A stretch of 64,000 nucleotides of DNA from Fibrobacter sp. UWT2 (GTDB lineage Bacteria > Fibrobacterota > Fibrobacteria > Fibrobacterales > Fibrobacteraceae): the NCBI RefSeq assembly GCF_900142545.1, contig NZ_FRBF01000010.1, positions 1 through 64,000 on the forward strand, given 5' to 3'. Position 1 is the first letter of the stretch. Every line of letters begins with the position of its first letter. A program made the position numbers and the translations under genes. The notes beneath the pieces are model-generated. The model was not told the DNA's origin. It was given only the letters and a program-made list of their open reading frames with translations, and searched no databases. Below are positions 28,435 to 36,430 of the stretch, piece after piece.

Positions 28435-28479
28435 GACGAGAGAACGCCGCTGCGCGGCTACAGACGAGAGACGAAAGAA
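28435..28479 (+). repeat. Short GACGAGAG hairpin repeat, leader copy
   Basis: GACGAGAGAACG, then hairpin CCGCTGCGCGG, then CTACAGACGAGAGACGA fill the gap between two genes. The copy at 57214-57259 is nearly identical outside the hairpin, whose sequence differs but still pairs. Here it directly precedes the ATG at 28481 and supplies its purine-rich leader. Confidence 0.75.
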
Positions 28480-28480
28480 A

Positions 28481-29125
28481 ATGAGTGAAGAAAATGAAGA
28501 ATTGAAGGAAATCTCGGGTGAAGAACGCCTGAAGAATTTCATGGACTTGGTGCAGAACCAGAAAAACGAACCGTGGGATTCCCGCCTTTCGGATATTCTG
28601 GATGCATTCGAAGATTTCTTGACGCTTCGTCCGGAACCGCCGCAGGAATGGCAGGAAACTTATGCCAAGAGCGGAAAGGAATTTGACTACTACCAGGTGG
28701 TGCTGCCGCAGGATTTCCAGGATCCGTACGAAGACGACTTGGGCAATATCCGCAGACTCCGCAACGAGTTCGAACGTACGCCTTCGACGATGGCGCTGGA
28801 ACACGAATTGGTGAGCCGTAACTACTTCATTTTTGAAAACGGCCACGCTGAAGCGATTCCGGCTCCGCGCCCGATGCTGATGCTTGAAAGCAAGGACCGC
28901 GAAGACGACGAAGAAGAACAGGAAGGCGACATTACGTGGGATTGCTGCATTTCGATTTTCCCGGATGGCAGCTACATTGCCTACAATCTGAATCACGATG
29001 ACGAAGAAGAACTCGGCGAAGACTTTAAGGCCGAATTCGACAAGCATATCGATGTGCTTTCGAAGTTGCAGTTGGTGATTCCGGTGGAAGGCCGCGACTA
29101 CGGGATTCTGAATAGCCGCTGCTAG
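28481..29125 (+). CDS. Conserved-looking acidic protein of unknown function
   Basis: The 214-residue soluble protein is very acidic, with runs such as REDDEEEQEGD near residue 145 and DDEEELGEDF near 172. It lacks a signal peptide, membrane helix or known motif. Residues 12-60 are helical; residues 65-130 and 150-200 contain strands with conserved-looking aromatic residues (FDYYQVVLPQDFQ, WDCCISIFPDGSYIAYNL). It lies between the aspartoacylase and the HAD hydrolase with short gaps, so it is probably co-transcribed. I do not recognise a family and propose no function. Confidence 0.6.
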   Translation: MSEENEELKEISGEERLKNFMDLVQNQKNEPWDSRLSDILDAFEDFLTLRPEPPQEWQETYAKSGKEFDYYQVVLPQDFQDPYEDDLGNIRRLRNEFERTPSTMALEHELVSRNYFIFENGHAEAIPAPRPMLMLESKDREDDEEEQEGDITWDCCISIFPDGSYIAYNLNHDDEEELGEDFKAEFDKHIDVLSKLQLVIPVEGRDYGILNSRC

Positions 29126-29140
29126 GCTACGTTTGAGTCG

Positions 29141-30109
29141 ATGACCCAATTCGAAACAGAAATCTACCTGCGGTATAAACAAATCATTGAATCGCAGGGT
29201 ATGGGAACGAGTGTGTGCGCAGGGAGCGAGTCGCCTGCGCCGCGTTACACGCACATGGAAGATTTGCTGGACCGTTACGATGCGTTTTGCTTTGACGGTT
29301 ACGGTACGCTTTATAACCGCGGGAGCTTTGTTTACGAGGGGGCGCTGGATTGGTATACAATGCTGCGCGCCGCGGGAAAGCAGATGCGCCTGATTACGAA
29401 CGCTGCTTCTGATGTGGATTCGGTTCTTGCTGCTGATGCTGCTAAGCGAGGCTTCGCGTTTAGCGAGGCCGAGACGATTTCTTCGGGGAGTTTGCTGAAG
29501 GAACTTTGCGTTGAATTGCGCAGTCGCCGGATCGGGGCTTCTTTTGGTGTGCGTCGAGATTTACGCGAGGTCTATTACATCGGGCGCGAAACGGGCAAGC
29601 ATGTGCTTGAAAGCTGCGGCATTAAGGCGGTGGCGCCGGCTGCAGAACCTGTAGAACCGATTGTGGCGATTTCATCGGCGAAGGAAACGCCTGAAACTTA
29701 TGAGCAGGCTGTCAAGATTTTGAAGCGCCCGGGCGCGATGCTTCTGGTGCTGAATTCCGATGCGTGGGCGCCGAAGATTCCGGGGGACGATGGTGTGACG
29801 GTTCGCGAGCCTGTTTCGGGCGCGCTTTCTGAGAGGCTGCGCCGCGATTCCATGTGCGAGGCGAATGGTGGCGCTGGCTGCGAGACTTTTTATTTGGGCA
29901 AGCCATTCCCGGCGATTTGGGAAAAGGTCAAGCGTAGCTTGCCCGAAGGCTCTCGCGTGCTGATGGTGGGTGATACCTTAGGCACGGATGTGCTTGGCGC
30001 GAAAGTCGCTGGCTTTGATTCGGCGCTTGTTGTTGGCCGCAATGTGCCGGCTGATGAACTTGAGACGGATCAGAACGTTTTAGGGATTAAACCGAATTGG
30101 TATTTATAA
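29141..30109 (+). CDS. HAD-superfamily hydrolase with Tyr at D+2
   Basis: The 322-residue protein has HAD motif I as FDGYGTL (nucleophile Asp52, Tyr54 at D+2), motif II in LITNAASD and motif IV as MVGDTLGTDVLGAK. Spacing of the cap fits subclass IIA (NagD-like). In phosphatases the D+2 residue is usually Asp; Tyr is typical of the FDAYGTL dehalogenase subgroup, so the chemistry may differ from a simple phosphatase. The DNA is richer in GC than its downstream neighbour. It follows the acidic protein by 15 bases and is likely in the same operon. The substrate is unknown. Confidence 0.78.
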   Translation: MTQFETEIYLRYKQIIESQGMGTSVCAGSESPAPRYTHMEDLLDRYDAFCFDGYGTLYNRGSFVYEGALDWYTMLRAAGKQMRLITNAASDVDSVLAADAAKRGFAFSEAETISSGSLLKELCVELRSRRIGASFGVRRDLREVYYIGRETGKHVLESCGIKAVAPAAEPVEPIVAISSAKETPETYEQAVKILKRPGAMLLVLNSDAWAPKIPGDDGVTVREPVSGALSERLRRDSMCEANGGAGCETFYLGKPFPAIWEKVKRSLPEGSRVLMVGDTLGTDVLGAKVAGFDSALVVGRNVPADELETDQNVLGIKPNWYL

Positions 30110-30184
30110 GGGAATTTTGTTTCCCTTAATACACTGATGCTTGATAAAAACTATATTAGAATGATTATAAACAGGAGAAAAAAA

Positions 30185-30595
30185 ATGAAATTTTTATTTG
30201 TTATGCTAATACTTGTAATTGGTTGTTTTTGGACTGCTTGTACAGATGATGGAGTTAGCTCCGAAGCGTTATATAGCATAGAAGTAGGACAGAGTGCCTG
30301 TTCTAAAGATTCTATTGCGCTTGCTAATATGGCTGCAAAAATGTATCAAGAAGGAACTTGTGATTTTGCGACAGTATATTCTAAAATGACTTCTTCATGT
30401 GGTGCTAAAGCTCTTGAAGTACATAGAAATGTAAGTTTCGCTCAATTAGATTCACTTCTTTTCGTATCTATGGCGACTATGGAATTACAGAGTGTCATAA
30501 AAAATGTGATTGACAAATGTGATGAATTCTATTTATATGCTGGTGGACTGTATATGTTTGTTGAACGTCAGGATGATGGTAGGGGCTATAAGTAG
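30185..30595 (+). CDS. Small AT-rich lipoprotein
   Basis: The ATG at 30185 follows AGGAG. The 136-residue product has a lipoprotein signal (MKFLFVMLILVIGCFWTAC, either Cys14 or Cys19 lipidated, the latter before TDDG). Its mature part is helical with four Cys (SACSKD, GTCDF, SSCGAK, DKCDE), which could form disulfides. Base composition is clearly more AT-rich than the flanking genes, suggesting recent arrival. A multi-hairpin element begins eight bases after its stop. No family recognised. Confidence 0.65.
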   Translation: MKFLFVMLILVIGCFWTACTDDGVSSEALYSIEVGQSACSKDSIALANMAAKMYQEGTCDFATVYSKMTSSCGAKALEVHRNVSFAQLDSLLFVSMATMELQSVIKNVIDKCDEFYLYAGGLYMFVERQDDGRGYK

Positions 30596-30602
30596 TTGAA
30601 AA

Positions 30603-30730
30603 AGGGTTTGACGGCTTCGCCAGTCCCCGCTTGCGCGGCTGGCTTGCCGCCCTACGGGCTTACCGCTTGTGCGGTAAGTCCTAAATTCTTTTCACGGGCT
30701 TGCGCCCACAAAAGAATTTAGTCGAACCCT
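30603..30730 (+). repeat. Cloverleaf-like multi-hairpin element
   Basis: AGGGTTTGAC (30603-30612) pairs with GTCGAACCCT (30721-30730), enclosing four hairpins. These are GCCAG/CTGGC with inner CCGC/GCGG (30619-30643), GCCC/GGGC, TTACCGC/GCGGTAA (30660-30677), and CTAAATTCTTTT/AAAAGAATTTAG with inner GGGC/GCCC (30681-30720). It is not a tRNA and has no T run. It could be a dispersed repeat or the folded 3' end of the lipoprotein mRNA. Confidence 0.65.
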
Positions 30731-30765
30731 CTTCTCGGATTCAAAACCTTGCCTGACCTTAAAAA

Positions 30766-30793
30766 AGAAAAACCATCCGTTGGATGGTTTTCT
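30766..30793. terminator. Terminator downstream of tRNA-Gly
   Basis: AAAACCATCC and GGATGGTTTT pair around GT, with A-rich and T-rich flanks. On the minus strand it lies directly after the tRNA and is followed by TTCTTTTTT; on the plus strand it can end the lipoprotein transcript. Confidence 0.8.
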
Positions 30794-30802
30794 CTTTTTT
30801 AG

Positions 30803-30875
30803 AGCGGGAAAAGGGTTTCGAACCCTCGACATCGACCTTGGGAAGGTCGCGCTCTACCAACTGAGCTACTCCCGC
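30803..30875 (-). tRNA. tRNA-Gly (anticodon CCC)
   Basis: The minus strand folds into a cloverleaf: acceptor GCGGGAG with TTCCCGC, D stem GCTC/GAGC, anticodon stem CGACC/GGTCG with loop TTCCCAA, and T stem GAGGG with loop TTCGAAA. Anticodon CCC reads GGG. The discriminator U fits glycine. CCA is not encoded. Confidence 0.92.
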
Positions 30876-30966
30876 GAGTGTTGCTAATTTAGAAAAAATG
30901 CGGTGTTTGTAAAGGGGTCGGGCTCTTTGGGTGTGTTTATAGGCTTGATTTTTCTATCATTAGGGC

Positions 30967-31494
30967 ATGCTTAAGTTTAAATTGATGATTGCGTGTGCAG
31001 CAGTTGCTCTTGTCTCGGTGGGGTATGCCGAAGAAAAGTCCATGTGGACTAAATTTGTAGAATTCTTTAGTCCGTCGTCGTCTGTAGAAGGCGATGGACC
31101 GCTGTATGATCAAGTCCGCGAACTGGACCGCAAAATCAATCGTGTAGAAGGCAAGTATGCCCGCGAGCGCCGTCCGATGAACAAGGATCGCTACAAGAAA
31201 GAGCTTATCCAATTGCGTGAAGAACGTGAAACCTTAATGAAACAAATCGAGGCGGAAGAAAAGAACAAGGGGAAATCTTCGGCAGTTGCAAAGTCAAGTT
31301 CTTCTGAGAAGGCTGCAAGTTCGTCTTCGCAGGCGGTTTCTTCTGCGGCACAATCTTCTTCAAGTGTAGAAGTTGCGGCTGTCTGCAAACCGGATACGGT
31401 GTATGTCCGCGATACGGTGGTGGTGCATGACACACTTTATGTGATGCTTGCACCGAAACCGGAACCTGCTCCGGCGGATTCTAGTAAAAAGTAA
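30967..31494 (+). CDS. Secreted coiled-coil protein with Ser-rich linker
   Basis: The 175-residue product has a signal peptide (MLKFKLMIACAAVALVSVGYA) and a charged coiled-coil region (about 45-100: LYDQVRELDRKINRVEGKYA, LREERETLMKQIEAEEKNK). A Ser/Ala-rich linker follows (about 103-136), then a short tail with alternating DTVY and DTLY motifs and Pro. Ser-rich linkers of this kind are common in secreted proteins of cellulolytic Fibrobacter-like organisms. No enzymatic motif is seen. A structural or adaptor role at the cell surface is likely but not proven. Confidence 0.65.
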   Translation: MLKFKLMIACAAVALVSVGYAEEKSMWTKFVEFFSPSSSVEGDGPLYDQVRELDRKINRVEGKYARERRPMNKDRYKKELIQLREERETLMKQIEAEEKNKGKSSAVAKSSSSEKAASSSSQAVSSAAQSSSSVEVAAVCKPDTVYVRDTVVVHDTLYVMLAPKPEPAPADSSKK

Positions 31495-31499
31495 GCGGC

Positions 31500-31587
31500 T
31501 TTAAAAGCTGATGCTGACCTTCGTCAGCGTGACTATTGGCGGTTTAAAGCTGATGCTGACCTTCGTCAGCATGACTTTTGGTGGCGG
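31500..31587. repeat. Tandem 42-bp repeat covering the nudC 3' end
   Basis: Two copies of a unit with TTTAAA, GCTGATGCTGACCTTCGTCAGC and TGACT-TTGG-GG start at 31500 and 31543. Each contains the hairpin GCTGAC-CTTC-GTCAGC. The second copy includes the nudC stop codon (31566-31568), so the tail of the gene seems to have been duplicated. A third GCTGATGCTGAC lies inside nudC near 31608. Confidence 0.7.
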
Positions 31588-32417
31588 AAGTTCTCGATGA
31601 GGCAGCAGCTGATGCTGACGTCGGTTTCGTATTCGGGGATGTCTTCGCGCTTGACCCACATGGCTTCGGAAAGTTCTTCTTTTTGCATGCGGATGGTGTC
31701 ATCGCCATCGAGTTCGGCGGTAAAGCCCGCGATGAGTGAATCGCTGAACGGCCATGGTTGCGAACTGAAATAGCGGATGTTTTTCACGCGGAGTCCCGCT
31801 TCTTCCATGACTTCGCGGTGTACGGCCTGTTCAAGGCTTTCTCCGATTTCGACGAATCCAGATATCAAGAAGAGTCTCGGGTTCGGATTGTCGATGTTGT
31901 GAGCCATCAGGAGCTTGTCGCCGTTACTTACGGCTACAATGACCACCGGAGAAATTCGAGGGTAAACGACATTGCCGCACTTGGGGCAGATGATGGAACG
32001 TTCGTGGTCGCCGCGAATGGTCACGTTCCCGCAGCGTCCGCAGAATTTGTTCAGCGATTCCCAGTGGGCGATGTGGGCGGCGGTGGCGCCTCCCATGCGT
32101 TCTACCGGATTCATGCCGCGGAAGGTGCGGTTGCCCATGAATTCGTAACCTTCGGGAACGGTTGTTTCTTCGTTTTTGGAGGAATCGTCCAGGAAAAAGG
32201 CTGTGTCGTCAATGCAGAAAAGGTAATGCCCTTCGAAGTCGTCGAGCGTCTTCCCTTGAAGTTCAAGCAGTTCTCCGATGTGCGGAATTGCGTAGCCGCT
32301 GTTGGTCTTTTTGAGGAGCGTCTTGGCACCGTCGTAGCAAATCAGGAAGTCCGAAGTCTTCGGATCGCGGGGCTTGAAATCGTTGTTGAGTTTGTGGGGC
32401 GCAATCTCGTGAATCAT
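31566..32417 (-). CDS. nudC: NAD(H) pyrophosphatase / RNA deNADding hydrolase NudC
   Basis: The 283-residue enzyme hydrolyses NADH to NMNH and AMP and removes NAD caps from RNA. A zinc ribbon is formed by Cys126, Cys129, Cys144 and Cys147. The Nudix box spans about 187-209 (GFVEIGES followed by REVMEEAGL). The NADH-type tag SQPWPF-S is present as SSQPWPFSDS. Length and domain order match NudC. The C terminus ends inside a tandem repeat, which may have altered its last residues. It is divergent from the helicase gene. Confidence 0.92.
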   Translation of the reverse strand: MIHEIAPHKLNNDFKPRDPKTSDFLICYDGAKTLLKKTNSGYAIPHIGELLELQGKTLDDFEGHYLFCIDDTAFFLDDSSKNEETTVPEGYEFMGNRTFRGMNPVERMGGATAAHIAHWESLNKFCGRCGNVTIRGDHERSIICPKCGNVVYPRISPVVIVAVSNGDKLLMAHNIDNPNPRLFLISGFVEIGESLEQAVHREVMEEAGLRVKNIRYFSSQPWPFSDSLIAGFTAELDGDDTIRMQKEELSEAMWVKREDIPEYETDVSISCCLIENFRHQKSC

Positions 32418-32553
32418 GGGAGCATGCTCGGTAGAAGGTTTGGCTCAAAAATAGTAAAAAAGCCAATTTGGAGCAATTTTGAATTTTTATTTCTTTAAAA
32501 ATTTGCTCAAATGAGCAATTTTTGTCAGAGAAAATTACTATATTTGGGCGGCT

Positions 32554-35500
32554 ATGGATTATGGTGTTTATGGAAGTACCTGGTGGAGCAAAAAGTGGCT
32601 GGACCACTTGCTTGCTGGTGCATCCGGACGGGACATTGATTACGCCTTTAAATATGTGACGCGGGGACAGGTGCAGCCGTTTACGGTGGCCGATAACCGC
32701 ATTATGGCGTCGGTCAAGGGTCCTAACGGTGGACTCCATAATGTCTACCTGGTTTTCCCGAAGTTCGACAAGGAACGCTCCGATGTCTTTGTGGGACTTT
32801 TAAAGCAGCAGCCCGTGGAACTTGCTGCCCTTGCCAATGGAGCCATAAACCCCTCCATTGAATTGATTGTCGGAAAGAGCGGGCTTGAACTTTTTGAATC
32901 CCCAGACCGCGTGAACATGAACTGCGACTGCAAGGATCCGCTGCCGTGCCGTTACGTGATTTCGGTGTTCTTGAAACTGGCTGAGATGATGTCTGCCGAT
33001 CCGTTTGTGCTTTTCAAGATTCACGGACTGGATATCGCTTACCTTAAGGATTATAAGCCGGAGCCTATTGAATCGGATGTGCCCAGTGAACCGACGTTGG
33101 TGCGGATTTTGCCGGTGAACAACCGGGTGGCCTCGCCGCGTATCCCGATGTTCAAGTTTGGGGAATGGCGGGACTATTCCCATATCTTGCCGGCAATGCT
33201 CGCAAATTTTCCGGAGTTTTGTCCGGCGGGGAACTTCAAGAAAAGCTTTGTAGACGAACTGGAACGCTGTCGTGCTTTTTATAACCACTTTGAAAAGTTT
33301 GAACAGTTTGCCCAGGATTTCGGCATTTATCACGCCCACACCTTTTTGATGGAAAAGGAACGCCTGCAGATCGTGCATGGGCGCGGGTGGCAGTGGACTT
33401 TTAACCAGCTCGAAGATGAACGCGAAGTGGCGACAGGCCTTTCAGTCGAAAACGTGATGGGGGCGCTTTGCCGCCTGAATCAGGATTGCGTGTGGCATAA
33501 CCACGTGACAGTGCGCTTTGTGCATCAGCTTTTGCAGGTGGCGTATTACCTGGTGCGTTGCGGTGCGATTTATCCGCAGGTGTTCTGGCTGAATAACGTG
33601 ACGGCGCAGATGCGCTGGTTGCCTGCGGAGATGCTGCCCGATGTGTTGGCGGTGGTGTCGGAACTGGAAAAGTCCGTTCCCGATGATTTTGCCTTTACGA
33701 TGCGGGACCAAGTTCGCGAAGACTTGGACAGCGCTGCCGAACACATATTGTCTGTGTTTATCGGCAAGTTGTTGCGTTTTGCCCGCACGGCTCAAAGCTA
33801 TAAGAAGGGCCCCCACGAAAACCTGCTCGGATTTTTCTTTGATTGCAAATCGGGGCGCCTCGCAGCTAACGGCCTTAAGATTCCCTCTAAAATCCAAGCA
33901 TGGTTCTCGGTCTACAATTCGCTGGAATTCAACCATAAGATTATTTTCCATTGCTCGGAGTTGGGCAAGGAAATAGCGCTGAATGTTCTGGTGGAATCTT
34001 CGGCGGGGCGCGAAACGCTGGCGATGCTTTTTGAAAACAGCGACCCGAGACTTTTGTCGCTGATGAATGTGCTCAATTGCGTCGCGGAAACCTTTAAGCC
34101 ACTGAAGGCGTATCTGGAACGCCGCGCCGTGGAGCCGTTGGTGATGCATGGCGCGGAACTCAAGGAATTCGTGACCTATTCGGTCAAAAAATTCGAAGTG
34201 TTCGGTATCGTGACGGAGATGCCTCGCTCCTTAAGGGAAATGGCGCGGCCCAAGACGCAGATGAAGCTGAAGGGTAGCCTCGGTATCGGCGCGTTTACGG
34301 CGGGAGACCTGCTGGATTTTGACTGGGAAGTGGCTCTCGGTGACGAGAATGTTTCTGCTGAAGAATTCTTGCGGCTTGCGAAGGATGCGGGCGGTCTCTT
34401 GAAGTATAAGGACCGCTACATCGAATACACATCGGATGACCTGGCGCTTTTGCAGCAGCGCTTGGATGAACATGAAAAGAAGAATGCGCCGGGAGCTGTT
34501 GCTGCGGATTCTGCGGAGTATGCTGAAGGCGACTCGGAAACTGGCGAAGGCGATTCTGAAGCCGAAAACTTTATTCCTTCGACGGCGAAACTGATTCAGG
34601 CATGCCTCACGGGAAAATGCGATGACATTCCCGTGAATATGACCGACGGCTTGAAGCAACAGTTTGATTCTTGGCGCGGCGAAACCGAAATCGCCTTGCC
34701 GCAGAACTTGAATGCGACACTCCGCCCTTATCAGGAACGCGGCTATTCCTGGATGTACAAGAATCTGGAAATGGGCTTTGGCTGCATTCTGGCCGATGAT
34801 ATGGGCCTCGGTAAAACGCTTCAGGTAATCGCCTTCTTGCTGAAGATGAAGCAGGACGGCCGACTGAATGAGGGGCGCGCACTCGTCGTGGTGCCGGCTG
34901 GCCTTTTGTGCAACTGGCAGATGGAAGTCAAGAAGTTTGCTCCGGAACTGACCGTGTTTACTTATCATGGGGCTTCGAGAAAATTGGACAAGTTTAATGC
35001 GGACTTGTTGATTACGACTTATTCGACTTGCCGATTGGATTTCAAGAAACTGGAAAAGCTGAATTGGCAGGTAGTGGTCATTGACGAAGCCCAGAACATC
35101 AAGAATGCCGATAGTGAGCAGAGCCGAAAGATTCGCGCCTTCAGGGCGCCCATGAAGATTGCCATGAGTGGCACTCCGGTGGAAAACCGCCTCATGGAAT
35201 TCTGGACGATTATGGATTTCTGCAACCGCGGCTTTTTACCCTCGGCAAATGAATTCCGCGACAAGTACGAAACGCCGATTCAGAAAAATGCGAACCAGGC
35301 TGTTGCAGACCGCTTCAAGAAAATTACCGGTCCCTTCATGTTACGTCGCATGAAGACGGACAAGAGTATTATCAGCGACTTGCCCGATAAAATTCAGCAG
35401 AATGAATATGCGGCCCTCACGCGCTCCCAGGCTGCTTTGTACAAGCGTACGCTCGACGAGTTCATGAAAGAATTACAGATGCTTGAAGAGGGCGCTTCTA

Positions 35501-36219
35501 TCGACATTAGCGAAGATATGCTGGCTGAAGTTGCCAATACTTCTGGTGCATCGAATGCGGCTGGCGATTCCCATAGCCTCTTCAAGCGTAAGGGCTTGAT
35601 TCTCCAGATGATCCTGGCGCTGAAGCAAATCTGCAACCACCCGCGCACTTATTTGAAGGCGGGGGAGGCGAAGGTCGAAGATTCCGGGAAACTTTCCATG
35701 CTTCTGGATTTGTTGCGCTCGATTCAGGATCAGGGTGAAAAGGCGATTATCTTTACCCAGTTCCGCGAAATGGGCGAACTCTTGAAGGAAACTCTGGATC
35801 GCGAACTTGGCATTACGGCAGATTTCTATCACGGCGGTTGCACGCAAAATCAGCGCAATGAAATGGTGCGCAAGTTCCAAGATGATCCGGAAGTCAAAGT
35901 GCTGATTCTTTCGCTGAAAGCGGCGGGTACGGGCCTTAACTTGACAGCTGCTTCTCAGGTGATTCATTACGACCTTTGGTGGAACCCGGCGATTGAGGCG
36001 CAGGCCACTGACCGTGCCTTCCGTATCGGGCAGACGAAGAATGTGCAGGTGCACCGCTTTATTACCAAGGGAACCTTCGAAGAAAAAATCGATGCCCTGC
36101 TGGAAGCCAAGAAGGCTGTGGCTCAGATGACTGTGAATGCCGGCGAAACCTGGCTCGCCGATATGGACGATAAACAACTCGGCGAAATCTTCGCGCTTGA
36201 TTCAGCTTCTGCGTTGTAA
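32554..36219 (+). CDS. SWI/SNF-family helicase with degenerate SWIM finger
   Basis: The 1221-residue protein has an N-terminal SWIM-like zinc finger (about 127-137, CDCKDPLPC followed by RYV) and a long middle region. An acidic low-complexity linker lies at about 640-670, and the C-terminal half is a full SNF2 ATPase. Motor landmarks are Walker A DDMGLGKT near 749, DEAQ near 843, MSGTPVENRLMEFW, and motifs V/VI LSLKAAGTGLNLTAASQV and TDRAFRIGQ. These HepA/RapA-like translocases remodel protein-DNA or polymerase complexes. The SWIM motif CxC-CxH has Tyr where His is expected, so zinc binding may be lost. No partner gene is adjacent. Confidence 0.9.
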   Translation: MDYGVYGSTWWSKKWLDHLLAGASGRDIDYAFKYVTRGQVQPFTVADNRIMASVKGPNGGLHNVYLVFPKFDKERSDVFVGLLKQQPVELAALANGAINPSIELIVGKSGLELFESPDRVNMNCDCKDPLPCRYVISVFLKLAEMMSADPFVLFKIHGLDIAYLKDYKPEPIESDVPSEPTLVRILPVNNRVASPRIPMFKFGEWRDYSHILPAMLANFPEFCPAGNFKKSFVDELERCRAFYNHFEKFEQFAQDFGIYHAHTFLMEKERLQIVHGRGWQWTFNQLEDEREVATGLSVENVMGALCRLNQDCVWHNHVTVRFVHQLLQVAYYLVRCGAIYPQVFWLNNVTAQMRWLPAEMLPDVLAVVSELEKSVPDDFAFTMRDQVREDLDSAAEHILSVFIGKLLRFARTAQSYKKGPHENLLGFFFDCKSGRLAANGLKIPSKIQAWFSVYNSLEFNHKIIFHCSELGKEIALNVLVESSAGRETLAMLFENSDPRLLSLMNVLNCVAETFKPLKAYLERRAVEPLVMHGAELKEFVTYSVKKFEVFGIVTEMPRSLREMARPKTQMKLKGSLGIGAFTAGDLLDFDWEVALGDENVSAEEFLRLAKDAGGLLKYKDRYIEYTSDDLALLQQRLDEHEKKNAPGAVAADSAEYAEGDSETGEGDSEAENFIPSTAKLIQACLTGKCDDIPVNMTDGLKQQFDSWRGETEIALPQNLNATLRPYQERGYSWMYKNLEMGFGCILADDMGLGKTLQVIAFLLKMKQDGRLNEGRALVVVPAGLLCNWQMEVKKFAPELTVFTYHGASRKLDKFNADLLITTYSTCRLDFKKLEKLNWQVVVIDEAQNIKNADSEQSRKIRAFRAPMKIAMSGTPVENRLMEFWTIMDFCNRGFLPSANEFRDKYETPIQKNANQAVADRFKKITGPFMLRRMKTDKSIISDLPDKIQQNEYAALTRSQAALYKRTLDEFMKELQMLEEGASIDISEDMLAEVANTSGASNAAGDSHSLFKRKGLILQMILALKQICNHPRTYLKAGEAKVEDSGKLSMLLDLLRSIQDQGEKAIIFTQFREMGELLKETLDRELGITADFYHGGCTQNQRNEMVRKFQDDPEVKVLILSLKAAGTGLNLTAASQVIHYDLWWNPAIEAQATDRAFRIGQTKNVQVHRFITKGTFEEKIDALLEAKKAVAQMTVNAGETWLADMDDKQLGEIFALDSASAL

Positions 36220-36225
36220 AAGCGC

Positions 36226-36341
36226 CCTAACAGGGCGCGAACGGTAAAATGCGAGCCGAAAGCGACTTGTCCTAACAAGTCGTGTTGGCGAGAGTGAGCG
36301 CTTCGGGTACGTACTGAGTTAATTGGGCGCGAACGGTAAAA
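36226..36341. repeat. Hairpin cluster between 17-bp direct repeats
   Basis: GGGCGCGAACGGTAAAA occurs near 36234 and again near 36325. Between and beside the copies are hairpins GCGCCC-TAACA-GGGCGC and CGACTTGT-CCTA-ACAAGTCG, and the arms CCGAAAGCG and CGCTTCGGG. The direct repeats and nested palindromes suggest a small dispersed element. No gene is present here. Confidence 0.55.
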
Positions 36342-36369
36342 AAAGACTCGGTCACTGACCGAGTCTTTC
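36340..36369. terminator. Bidirectional terminator between helicase and cellulase genes
   Basis: AAAGACTCGGTC and GACCGAGTCTTT pair around ACT, with seven A before and TTTCT after. It serves the convergent helicase (+) and GH5 (-) genes. Confidence 0.85.
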
Positions 36370-36430
36370 TGCTTTGTCAAGCATCCCGGCTAGACACTCC
36401 AACCTGCCGGGAATCCACACCAGATTCGTT

